Positions 1 to 5,999 of a DNA stretch of 7,228 nucleotides are shown here, one piece after another. The first letter of the stretch is position 1. Each line of letters starts with the position of its first letter. Both the position numbers and the translations under genes were made by a program. Source of the DNA: CAMYLR01 sp039590215 (GTDB lineage: Bacteria > Gemmatimonadota > Gemmatimonadetes > JACCXV01 > JAHWKZ01). The notes below the pieces were generated by a model. That model was given only the letters and a program-made list of their open reading frames with translations. It searched no databases and was not told the origin of the DNA. The stretch lies in the NCBI GenBank assembly GCA_039590215.1, contig JBDHFX010000079.1, positions 1-7,228 of the forward strand. The letters run 5' to 3'.

Positions 1-470
1 TGCTCTATGTGTAACTCGTAATCTCGGCTGTCCACCCAGGCCCAGAAAACGACCGCCCAGTCGGGTGGCGCGGTCTTTCCGGAGCCGGCTTGAGCCGAGA
101 ATTGGTAGATGTCTTTGGGCATTGCCGTTGGCGCTGCGTACTCGAACCCGTCGGAGTCAACCAGGGTCAACCGATGGCTGAGCAAGGCTTCGACGAAGGT
201 TCGGCGATCGAATTCGGCGTATTCATCGAGTCCGCGCCAGCGAACGAAAACGACTACCGGCTTCTCACCTTCCGGTGGACGGAGAGACCTGAGGGGGGAG
301 CTCGTTCCGCGCACCTCTTCCCACCGAGTCACCGACACACTGATGATGCCGAGAGGAATCTCTTCTTTGAGTGCATACTGCGCCGAAGATTCACTATCGC
401 CATTGCCGCCACACCCCACCACCACCGCCGCGATCAGCCAGGTCAGCGTCCTCTCAACGAAAACGCGCAT
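1..470 (-). CDS. Putative lipoprotein, C-terminus outside window
   Basis: Function unknown. The reading frame is open from an ATG at 470 to the window edge, giving 156 residues without a stop, so the C-terminus is missing. Residues 1-19 form a lipoprotein signal: a charged start (MRVFVER), a hydrophobic stretch and the lipobox VVGC with the lipidated Cys at 20, followed by a flexible GGNGDSESS linker. The rest looks like an extracytoplasmic beta-rich domain: a strand PVVVFVRW near 71-78, then LTLVDSDGFEY near 101-111 and WAVVFWAWV near 138-146. The 'dsdG..y' pattern followed by a hydrophobic strand recalls small beta-sandwich domains such as DUF4352, but this is only a resemblance. The start overlaps the end of the preceding gene by 17 bases, so the two are probably translationally coupled; only a weak AGG-type SD is present. 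The overlap, lipobox and sustained frame make a real gene likely. Confidence 0.75.
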   Translation of the reverse strand, partial: MRVFVERTLTWLIAAVVVGCGGNGDSESSAQYALKEEIPLGIISVSVTRWEEVRGTSSPLRSLRPPEGEKPVVVFVRWRGLDEYAEFDRRTFVEALLSHRLTLVDSDGFEYAAPTAMPKDIYQFSAQAGSGKTAPPDWAVVFWAWVDSRDYELHIE

Positions 471-948
471 AGGCCTGCCTGGCCACGGTGTGGTGCCGCT
501 GGCCCTCCTTGAGATTGGCGTCATTGGGGCGTCCCAGGGCAGACATGTACTGCGCCGTAGCCGTGCCGACCTCGGTGTTGAACCGTCGCATCGTCGAGTC
601 CGGCCACCGCTCTACTTTACGACCCGCCCCCTCTCTGGCCTCACGCCACACGTCGGCTGTGAACCCGACCTCACGCATGAGGTATCGGAGCCGCTTGTAG
701 TGCGCTTCAGCATCGGGTCCCGCCTCCTCGTCACCGCTGAATACGGATCGACGCAACTCGGTCTCGAGACTATCCAGGGCGGCCAGGATCTCGCCGGCGC
801 AAGGACTGTAGTCCTCGCGCGTGATGCCGATTGTTTTTCTTATGAGACCGTCGCACGTACTCGGTCTTGAGACCGCTCGCGAGCAACCCATGGAAAGGAC
901 CGCGGTGCTAAAGACGAAGCAAAACGTTATCCGGCATGATGCGTACAT
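454..948 (-). CDS. Small putative lipoprotein of unknown function
   Basis: I do not recognise the family. The product is 164 residues from the ATG at 948. I chose this start because the sequence before it in the same frame (back to 1191) is an Arg/Ser-rich shadow of the TPR gene, while the part after it begins with an export signal: MYASCR, a hydrophobic stretch to residue 18, then LSMGC with Cys 22 as candidate lipidation site. The lipobox is imperfect (Ser at -3), so an ordinary or uncleaved signal is possible. The mature part is charged and probably helical; Cys 32 and Cys 50 could form a disulfide in the periplasm, and 51-130 has amphipathic helices with many Arg and Glu. It starts 19 bases after the stop of the secreted TPR gene and overlaps the next lipoprotein by 17 bases, which suggests one operon and a shared envelope role. 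No good SD is seen, so coupling to upstream translation is likely. Confidence 0.68.
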   Translation of the reverse strand: MYASCRITFCFVFSTAVLSMGCSRAVSRPSTCDGLIRKTIGITREDYSPCAGEILAALDSLETELRRSVFSGDEEAGPDAEAHYKRLRYLMREVGFTADVWREAREGAGRKVERWPDSTMRRFNTEVGTATAQYMSALGRPNDANLKEGQRHHTVARQAYARFR

Positions 949-967
949 CGTCGATCGAAAATCGCGC

Positions 968-2605
968 TCACTCGGTGGTCGGTACGGCCTCGGCGAGAAT
1001 CTCGGTCGCCTCTTCCAGCTCGACGCGCGGACTATCCGGAACCGTGAGTTCCAGCAGTTGCTCGTAGTAACCGCGAGCGGCCTCCACGTCTCCGGCCGCC
1101 TGCGCCGCGCGCCCTGCACCGTAAATGCTGTTGAAGCGCTCCCGTGCATGCGAGAGCGAGACCTCGTACTCCTGTTGCGCTTCCGCTGCATGGCCCAGCT
1201 CCATCAGCATGTCTCCAAGTTGCTCGTGCACGGGCAGAACGCGCCCTGGGCTCAGCGAGCTCTTGTCGGTTTCGTCCTCCAGCGCAGCTGCTGAACGCAT
1301 TAGCTCGAGTGCTTGCTCGTCTTCGCCTTGGGCGAGCGCTAGCCAGGCCGTGGCCTCAAGTCGAAACACCTCGCTGGTGTTGCGCGCCCAAACGTTTGGG
1401 TGGTCGTGCAGCTCTGCGGCCAACTCTTCGAGTCGCGCGATATCCTGCTCGGCCTTCTCGGTATCACCACTGCGAGCTGCGCCGACCGCGCGCGCCCAGT
1501 AGCGCAGGGCGACCAACGCCCGCGTCTGGTAGTCGCCACCGGCTGCCTCTGCTTCAAGCGGCGGGGGCAATGCTGCGGCGTCTTCCCATCGGCGTCGTTC
1601 CAACGTGTACCGCGCGGAAACCGCGCCCGCGTTGAATGCCACCACACCGTTCTTCCAATTGAGGTCCTCGATCGCATTGATGTGATCGAGCACCTCTCGG
1701 GCCTTCTCGTCTCGGCCCTGTTGCAGGTAGGCATACGCGAGGTAATCGAGCGCGTGCATCTCGGCCAGCTGAGCCTGTGCCAACGCTCCCGTCTGCTTGC
1801 CGCGCGCGCGCGCGGCTTCGGCTGAGAGCGTGTTGGCGTGGATGGACTCATCCCACAACCCGACCTGAGTGAAGATGTGCGACGACATGTGCAGGGCGTG
1901 CGGAAGGGCGGAGGCGATCTCCAGGTAACGATGGGCGGCCTCGACCGCATCGTCGGCCAGCGGCGGATAGTCGTAGCTGTGGATGATGTAGTGCACCAGC
2001 CCGGGGTGGTTTGGCATCTCCGCCCACAGCTCCTCGGCCCGCCCCCCGGTCCGCTTCTGCACGGCGTACGTCTTGTCGGTCGGGTCGGCGTTGCTGAGGA
2101 TCGCCAGCAAGTAGAAGATCTCGGCTTCGCGGTCTTCCGGCGCGATTGTGTTTACTTCAGCCATGGCATCTTCGTAGACGCGGGCTCGCGTCCGGTGATC
2201 CAGCGTTTCATAGTCACGGTAAAAGGCGGCGATCGCCTCGACGTAGGCTTCCTCGCGTTCCGTGGCGGGCAGGCCATGAGCCTTCGTGGCTGCTGCGCTT
2301 CCGAACTCGAGGTCGCTCTCGCTCGGCGGTGCCCAGAGCGGATGGTAGTACGTCATCGCCACGCCCCAGTGGGCCATCGCACAACCCATATCTCGCTCGG
2401 CGATCGATGTGAACACACCGCGCGACTCTTCGAACTCGAACGAGTGGAGCAGGGCCACCGCCCGGTTGAAGTCGGCTCCAACATCGTCCGCACACGACGT
2501 CGGAAAACTGACCTCGCCGAGCTGGTCGGCGGGTTGCTGGGCTACCGCCCAGGCGGGCAGAGTCACGAAAAGGCACAAGAGGAACGTTGAGACTCGCGAG
2601 CGCAT
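968..2605 (-). CDS. Secreted tetratricopeptide-repeat protein
   Basis: A 545-residue exported protein of a widespread but, to my knowledge, functionally uncharacterised TPR family. The ATG at 2605 has a strong SD (AAGGAG, six-base spacing) and opens a classical signal peptide (MRSRVSTFLLCLFVTLPAWA, then VA-Q, cleavage after residue 22). The frame continues upstream to 3166, but that part is antisense to the permease and is rejected. Family hallmarks are the HWG..MTYYHPLW segment (79-91), NHPGLVHYIIHSYDYPP (199-215) and PHALHMSSHIFTQVGLWDESIHAN (235-258), followed by helical TPR-like repeats from about 275 to 540. Histidines 80, 88, 200, 205, 209, 236, 239, 243 and 256 cluster unusually and could line a ligand or metal site; that is inference. 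Cys 38 and Cys 75 may form a disulfide. It is the first gene of a block with two lipoproteins, so an envelope complex is plausible. A GATAAT-like -10 lies at 2627-2632 without a good -35. Confidence 0.93.
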   Translation of the reverse strand: MRSRVSTFLLCLFVTLPAWAVAQQPADQLGEVSFPTSCADDVGADFNRAVALLHSFEFEESRGVFTSIAERDMGCAMAHWGVAMTYYHPLWAPPSESDLEFGSAAATKAHGLPATEREEAYVEAIAAFYRDYETLDHRTRARVYEDAMAEVNTIAPEDREAEIFYLLAILSNADPTDKTYAVQKRTGGRAEELWAEMPNHPGLVHYIIHSYDYPPLADDAVEAAHRYLEIASALPHALHMSSHIFTQVGLWDESIHANTLSAEAARARGKQTGALAQAQLAEMHALDYLAYAYLQQGRDEKAREVLDHINAIEDLNWKNGVVAFNAGAVSARYTLERRRWEDAAALPPPLEAEAAGGDYQTRALVALRYWARAVGAARSGDTEKAEQDIARLEELAAELHDHPNVWARNTSEVFRLEATAWLALAQGEDEQALELMRSAAALEDETDKSSLSPGRVLPVHEQLGDMLMELGHAAEAQQEYEVSLSHARERFNSIYGAGRAAQAAGDVEAARGYYEQLLELTVPDSPRVELEEATEILAEAVPTTE

Positions 2606-2737
2606 ACCTGTCTCCTTGTCTATTGCATTATCAACGCTTGAGGAAGTCCGACCGATCGGCCAAATCGTAGCCGGTTTGGTTCGTACCCGCCAACGTTTAC
2701 GTTGCGCTCGACAGCAGGTTATTAGAATGGGTACGCC
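2606..2737. promoter_or_regulatory. Divergent promoter region, TPR gene / permease
   Basis: This 132-base gap separates the start of the secreted TPR gene (minus) from the permease start (plus) and must hold both promoters. Toward the TPR gene there is a GATAAT-like -10 (2627-2632) and the SD at 2612-2617, but no convincing -35. Toward the permease there is TAGAAT at 2723-2728 with TTGCGC at 2702-2707, a short 15-base spacer. An inverted repeat with six-base arms around a TT centre occupies 2691-2704 and overlaps that -35-like element, so it could be an operator. CCGATCGG at 2652-2659 is a further short palindrome. All assignments are by eye. Confidence 0.4.
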
Positions 2738-4048
2738 ATGACGCCATCCGACGCCTTGTCCCTGCACCGTGTTTTGCGCATCCGCGATGGGATGGCGATC
2801 ACGGTGGGTATCGTTATCGGGGCCGGGATTCTTCGGACTCCGGGTCTCATCGCCGGGTACCTGGGCGACGCGTGGCTGATCCTCGGGGTGTGGGTGTTGG
2901 GTGGGATTGTGGCTGGCCTCAGCACATTGGTGCTGTCCGAGATGGCCGCCGCGCTCCCGGAAGCGGGCGGGAAGTACGTCTACGCTCACCACGCTTGGGG
3001 TCCAACGATGGGATTTCTGGCGGGTTGGTCCGAGCTCTTGGTGACGCGCGCCTTCTCCGGCGCGTCCAAAGCCGTCGTCATCGCCGAGTACATCCGGATC
3101 CTGGCCGGACAGGGCTCGGTTCCGATCCTCGCCGGTGGCGTTGTGCTCGCCTACTTCTTTCTCCACACTCGCGGGCTCGAGACGAGCACCGTTTTCCAGA
3201 ACGTCACCACGGCGATCAAAGTCGGGGTGATCCTTCTGATCGCTGCAGCGGGAATCTGGGCCGGGGACATGGCCGGCTTCGCGGGGGGAGTGGGGGCGCT
3301 AACGACCACCGAGTTCGGGCTGCTGGGGTTTGCGCTCGCCTATCAGTCGGTGTCGTTCGCCTACTACGGATGGGAAGACGCGGCCAAGATGGCCGAGGAA
3401 GTGAAAGACCCCGGTCGGGCGCTACCTCGTATTCTCCTCGGCGGTGCGATGGCGGTGATGGTCCTCTACCTGCTCATCAATGTCGCTTTTTTGGCCGCGC
3501 TCACGCCCGCTGAGATGGCGGGCTCGGAGCTGGTCGCCAGCGATGCCGTCGCCGGCGTCTTTGGGAACATGGCAGGGAAGCTGGTGGTCGTTGCGAGTCT
3601 GTTGATTCTGCTGAGTAGCATCAACGTCAACTTCTTGGGTATGCCGCGCGTGGCGTACGGGCTTTCCCAACACGGCCTCGCGTTCAAGGCGTTGGCCCGG
3701 GTCGATGCGCGGGGAACACCGCGCAACGCGCTGATCTTTATATCGATCTGGATCGGGATCCTGGCGCTATCCGGAGCGTTCGAGCTGATCATCCGATTCA
3801 TGATGATGGTGGCGATCACGGTAGACGCGATGGTGCTGGCAGGATACTTCCGGCTCCGGAAGATCCGACCCGACCTTGAACGTCCGTTCAAGGTGCCCGG
3901 GCACCCGTGGATTCCGGCGCTGACGATCGTTCTCTACTTGGCAATCCTCGTGATCCTGGTCGGGACGCAACCTGTTTTGGCGTTGGGCGGCGGCGCGATG
4001 ATCGGTGGCATCGTGATCGCGGGGTGGATCACCACCCGTTCGTCCTAG
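2738..4048 (+). CDS. APC-superfamily amino acid permease (LAT-like)
   Basis: A 436-residue inner-membrane transporter of the amino acid-polyamine-organocation superfamily, normally an amino acid symporter or exchanger with twelve helices. The diagnostic helix 1 motif is present: GIVIGAGILRTPG at about 24-36, whose Gly-rich unwound region binds the substrate backbone. LSEMAAALPEAGGKYVYAHHAWGP (66-89) is the typical TM2-TM3 region. The FQNVTTAIK segment and the late LRKIRPDLERPFKVPGHPW stretch, the conserved loop before the last two helices, also match the LAT/SteT-type branch. Length is normal and the protein looks complete. Substrate specificity cannot be read from the sequence. No clear SD precedes the ATG, and a TAGAAT-like -10 lies only about ten bases upstream, so a very short leader is possible. 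It diverges from the TPR gene and converges on the thioredoxin-like gene, sharing a four-base CTAG that supplies both stop codons. Confidence 0.94.
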   Translation: MTPSDALSLHRVLRIRDGMAITVGIVIGAGILRTPGLIAGYLGDAWLILGVWVLGGIVAGLSTLVLSEMAAALPEAGGKYVYAHHAWGPTMGFLAGWSELLVTRAFSGASKAVVIAEYIRILAGQGSVPILAGGVVLAYFFLHTRGLETSTVFQNVTTAIKVGVILLIAAAGIWAGDMAGFAGGVGALTTTEFGLLGFALAYQSVSFAYYGWEDAAKMAEEVKDPGRALPRILLGGAMAVMVLYLLINVAFLAALTPAEMAGSELVASDAVAGVFGNMAGKLVVVASLLILLSSINVNFLGMPRVAYGLSQHGLAFKALARVDARGTPRNALIFISIWIGILALSGAFELIIRFMMMVAITVDAMVLAGYFRLRKIRPDLERPFKVPGHPWIPALTIVLYLAILVILVGTQPVLALGGGAMIGGIVIAGWITTRSS

Positions 4049-4617
4049 AGCTTGAGCAGGGCCCTGACGCGATCCGCCATGGCCTCGGCGTCGAGAGGTG
4101 GGTTGTCCTCTCTGCCGCGTTGATCCGCGTGTGCATCCTGCCAAACGAGTGGCTCCGGTGGATTGGCCGTGTCCCATTTCGCGTCCGGCCCATAGAGCGC
4201 GAACACACCCGCGCAAGGTCCAGCGAGATCAAAGAGTTTGTCGTAGGGGCCAGCAACGGCTGCGTGCTCGTCCCAGTATTGAGTCGCTCTGCTGTCATCG
4301 ACCAGGTTTGTGACCCGATCTACGTGGTTCTCTTGCGCACCATTCTTGGGTCCCCAGACGACATAAACCTCCAGCGCGTTACTATCGATCTTCTCCAAGA
4401 CTTCCTGCTGCGTTTCTCGCGCGCCAAGCAAGCAGCCACCACAGGTGGGGCTGACGTACATGACCAGGCGGATCTTGCCCTCCGCTTCGTCGAAGGCGGT
4501 CGCGAACGGCCGCGCCTCGCGATCGAGCACGGTGTAACCGTCCGGTTCGGGAGCATTCCAATTCAGAGCGCCGATAAGTACGGCCGGCGCAATTGCCAAC
4601 ATCATCGTTCTCTGCAT
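4045..4617 (-). CDS. Exported thioredoxin-like protein, last gene of mer cluster
   Basis: A 190-residue thioredoxin-fold protein. The ATG at 4617 has a strong AGGAGG SD ten bases upstream, and that SD overlaps the merT stop, implying translational coupling. Residues 1-18 (MQRTMMLAIAPAVLIGALNW) form an export signal or anchor, so the domain should act outside the cytoplasmic membrane. The redox site is VSPTCGGCLLG, with Cys 59 and Cys 62 after the usual beta strand (IRLVMYVSPT); the family's common CxxC variants are CGPC and CPPC. A third cysteine (135) sits in LAGPCAGVFALYG, where thioredoxins usually have the cis-Pro strand; FALYGPDAKW follows as a predicted strand. As the last gene of a MerR-controlled unit after merT, and with no merP seen, it may hold or reduce periplasmic Hg(II)-thiol adducts or keep MerT cysteines reduced. 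That role is inference. It could equally be a general TlpA-like thiol-disulfide protein. Confidence 0.83.
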   Translation of the reverse strand: MQRTMMLAIAPAVLIGALNWNAPEPDGYTVLDREARPFATAFDEAEGKIRLVMYVSPTCGGCLLGARETQQEVLEKIDSNALEVYVVWGPKNGAQENHVDRVTNLVDDSRATQYWDEHAAVAGPYDKLFDLAGPCAGVFALYGPDAKWDTANPPEPLVWQDAHADQRGREDNPPLDAEAMADRVRALLKL

Positions 4618-4631
4618 TTGTCTCAGCCCTC

Positions 4632-4982
4632 CTAGAGCCAGTAACGGTCGGCCGCAAATTGGATCAACACTGCGGTGAACCACATTGCCGTCGCGATCCA
4701 CAGGACAAGCCTGACGATGCGACCCGAACGCACCGAGCAAGCCTCACCCTTCACGTTTCGGTCTTTCTTACCGATCGCCCAGTGTGCGAACCCCAGCATC
4801 AAGAGCGACGCGGTGAGGAAATAGAGCCGGTAGGGTTTGAGAGCTGCTGCGAGGATCGCTCCGTTGACGCCTAACAGCGCGATTCCCAATGGCCCGATGC
4901 AACAGATGCTCGCGGCCGTGCTGGTTACCGCGACTCCGATCGAACCAAAAAGCGAACCTGTTTCTGTGATGCTTTCTCTCAT
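4632..4982 (-). CDS. merT: Mercuric ion transporter MerT
   Basis: Inner-membrane Hg(II) importer, 116 residues, the same length as Tn501 MerT as I recall it. The first helix carries the vicinal cysteine pair in ASICCIGPLGIALLG (Cys 27, Cys 28), which in the family takes Hg(II) from the periplasmic carrier. ALKPYRLYF (47-55) matches the conserved 'LEPYRPLF' loop, followed by a second helix (56-71) and a third (89-106). Family members usually have two cysteines in the cytoplasmic loop; here only Cys 82 (GEACSVRSG) is seen, with the other position replaced. The ATG at 4982 has an AAGG SD five bases upstream. It lies 36 bases after the small thioredoxin-fold gene, and its stop overlaps the SD of the next gene, so all three structural genes should be cotranscribed from the mer promoter at 5352-5383. 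Confidence 0.94.
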   Translation of the reverse strand: MRESITETGSLFGSIGVAVTSTAASICCIGPLGIALLGVNGAILAAALKPYRLYFLTASLLMLGFAHWAIGKKDRNVKGEACSVRSGRIVRLVLWIATAMWFTAVLIQFAADRYWL

Positions 4983-5018
4983 ACCAACCTTAACCCACCG
5001 ACGGCCGAGCGATCGCTT

Positions 5019-5321
5019 CTATTCCAGAGCCGTTTGCACAGCTAGCATGACCGCGCCGGCCGGGGGCACACCGGACGGATTATCCTCGCCGTCGCGGTAT
5101 ATGCGACACCCGGCGGCCTGAGGTGCAGCGTCTGCGACCACATCCTTACCGTCGACCAGGATTGTCGGCGAGCTGTAACGTGTAGCCACTGAACTATCCA
5201 GGGGCTGTTCTTTCTCAATCCATTCCGCTTGGAGACCAAGTTCTTTGAGGACAGATCTCAGCACACCCCTCGCTGCTCCGAGGTTCGGGCACGCGGTGTC
5301 ATAGACGAGCTCGATGTTCAT
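5019..5321 (-). CDS. Small thioredoxin-fold protein with CP active site
   Basis: A 100-residue cytosolic protein with no export signal, first structural gene after the mer promoter. I chose the ATG at 5321 because GAGGAG sits seven bases upstream; the in-frame GTG two codons earlier would leave almost no spacing. It starts with a beta strand and a single-Cys redox-like site (MNIELVYDTACPNLGAAR, Cys 11), then helix 15-30, and the thioredoxin-like strand pair SPTILVDGKDVV (51-62) with Pro 52 at the cis-Pro position. A second conserved-looking cysteine lies in GCRIYRDG (Cys 72). This CPN ... SPT.L.DG ... CR.Y layout matches small proteins that, from memory, are labelled 'thioredoxin family', 'DF family (seleno)protein' or loosely 'alkylmercury lyase' in databases and often accompany mercury genes. 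It lacks the organisation of true MerB. A role in handing over or sequestering Hg(II) in the cytosol is inferred from position. Confidence 0.8.
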   Translation of the reverse strand: MNIELVYDTACPNLGAARGVLRSVLKELGLQAEWIEKEQPLDSSVATRYSSPTILVDGKDVVADAAPQAAGCRIYRDGEDNPSGVPPAGAVMLAVQTALE

Positions 5322-5351
5322 TGTCACACTCCTCTTACCTGATTGTTAGCG

Positions 5352-5383
5352 AGTATACGGTCCGTACCATGGTACGGAGTCAA
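5352..5383 (-). promoter_or_regulatory. mer promoter with MerR operator
   Basis: On the minus strand a -35 TTGACT (5378-5383) and a -10 TATACT (5352-5357) are separated by 20 bases, the overlong spacing that MerR-type activators correct by untwisting DNA. The spacer contains a perfect 18-base palindrome at 5361-5378 (TCCGTACCATGGTACGGA). Its half sites CCGTAC/GTACGG with a four-base centre are the same as I recall for the Tn501/Tn21 mer operator. Transcription should start near 5345, about 24 bases before the small thioredoxin-fold gene. The -35 begins six bases after the merR stop. Confidence 0.93.
5361..5378. promoter_or_regulatory. MerR binding dyad (perfect palindrome)
   Basis: All nine bases of each arm pair (TCCGTACCA / TGGTACGGA). 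The palindrome overlaps the last base of the -35 and ends three bases before the -10, exactly where MerR binds in characterised mer systems. I see no second copy in the window, including upstream of merR itself. Confidence 0.9.
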
Positions 5384-5389
5384 GTCCGC

Positions 5390-5878
5390 TTAACTCGAGC
5401 GGTGAGACTGCTCGGCTAGTTCTTCGAGGAAGGGGCAATGACTCGTGGGAGGAGAAGTGCGACAACGCTCCGCGAGGCGCTCCAGCGCGTCTCGGATCTC
5501 CCCGAGGTCATCGATCTTGGTCTCGATCTCATTGACCTTTTCCGCAACTTTGTCCTCGACCTCTGAGCACGTGGTTGCCGAATCCAGTCGCAGGTCTAGC
5601 ATTTCGTTGATTTCGCGAAGCGTAAACCCCAGTTCCTGGGCCCGCCGTATGAACGAGACTCGCATCAATGCAGATCGAGGATACTGGCGATACCCGGCAC
5701 GGTTTCTGGGCGGCCCCGGGAGCAGACCCCGGCGCTCGTAATAACGGAGTGTCTCGACCCCAACTCCGGCCGCGCGGGCGAGCTCGCCACTTGTGAGAGT
5801 GGGGCCGGACGGGAGCGGTGGTGGTATTCCTGCAGCCACGAGGCAGAGTATGCGTCCGGTCGCAACAAGTGTCACCAT
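5390..5878 (-). CDS. merR: Mercury-responsive transcriptional regulator MerR
   Basis: Cytosolic MerR-family Hg(II) sensor and activator/repressor, 162 residues from the ATG at 5878. The winged-helix DNA-binding domain is clear: LTSGELARAAGVGVETLRYYERRGLL (28-53), then Y.R..RS.L.RVSFIRRAQELGFTLREI (63-90). A dimerisation helix follows (105-135). The three Hg(II) ligands are present as Cys 104, Cys 139 and Cys 148, with gaps of 35 and 9 residues, the same as Cys 82/117/126 of Tn501 MerR, and the PFLEEL tail fits. This separates it from CueR, ZntR or SoxR types. The N-terminus is about 20 residues longer than in Tn501 MerR and the ATG has a poor SD. A GTG at 5839 would give 149 residues but also lacks an SD, and an in-frame TGA lies just upstream of the ATG. 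The gene is in tandem with the operon it controls, not divergent, and carries no mer operator in its own leader. Confidence 0.95.
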   Translation of the reverse strand: MVTLVATGRILCLVAAGIPPPLPSGPTLTSGELARAAGVGVETLRYYERRGLLPGPPRNRAGYRQYPRSALMRVSFIRRAQELGFTLREINEMLDLRLDSATTCSEVEDKVAEKVNEIETKIDDLGEIRDALERLAERCRTSPPTSHCPFLEELAEQSHRSS

Positions 5879-5990
5879 CGGGGATCACGACCGACTACTT
5901 CGGTGAGGAGCTCGCCCGATACGGCTGCGGAGAGTGCCCCAACCCCCGGCCCCGGGGCACCCGCAAGGATCGGCTGAAGAGCCTAGGTTC
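5879..5990 (-). other. merR leader with second hairpin
   Basis: No gene is supported here on either strand. On the minus strand this is the leader between the small-peptide gene and merR. GTGCCCC (5934-5940) and GGGGCAC (5954-5960) form a seven-pair stem around a 13-base GC-rich loop. I find no convincing -10/-35 pair or SD just before merR, so merR may depend on transcription from the promoter at 6139-6167. Confidence 0.45.
5937..5962 (-). other. G-quadruplex-type motif in merR leader
   Basis: Read on the minus strand, four G runs (GGG, GGGG, GGGGG, GGGG) are separated by loops of 6, 2 and 2 bases, which fits the G3+N1-7 quadruplex rule. The merR transcript would carry the G-rich strand, about 59 bases before the merR start. 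It overlaps the 5934-5960 hairpin, so the two structures would be alternatives. It could be chance in GC-rich DNA. Confidence 0.4.
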
Positions 5991-5999
5991 TCAGCCGAT
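5969..5999 (-). terminator. Hairpin containing the small-peptide stop codon
   Basis: ATCGGCTGA (5969-5977) and TCAGCCGAT (5991-5999) are perfect nine-base complements. The stem extends inward by about four more pairs across one bulged base. On the minus strand the TGA stop of the 33-codon gene is inside the first arm. No U-tract follows, so it is not a textbook intrinsic terminator; it may stabilise the transcript end or attenuate read-through into merR. Confidence 0.5.

Noticed and set aside
109..870. Long plus-strand frame opposite the two lipoprotein genes (253 residues)
   Set aside because: Composition is that of a GC-rich antisense shadow, there is no SD, and the opposing genes have lipoboxes and operon spacing.
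949..1191. Upstream extension of the small lipoprotein to 245 residues
   Set aside because: The extension overlaps the TPR gene and is Arg/Ser-rich shadow sequence; the export signal begins at 948.
1838..2590. 250-residue plus-strand frame opposite the TPR gene
   Set aside because: It mirrors the TPR coding sequence and has no SD or recognisable motif.
2606..3166. In-frame N-terminal extension of the TPR protein to 732 residues
   Set aside because: It is antisense to the permease, has a shadow-like composition (His/Arg/Pro/Asp-rich), and the ATG at 2605 has both a strong SD and a signal peptide.
5325..5327. GTG start for the CP thioredoxin-fold gene
   Set aside because: It would sit almost on top of the GAGGAG SD; the ATG at 5321 has proper seven-base spacing.
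4045..5878. Mobile-element origin of the mer cluster (transposon)
   Set aside because: No transposase, resolvase, terminal inverted repeats or target duplications were seen around it, so transfer cannot be supported from this window.
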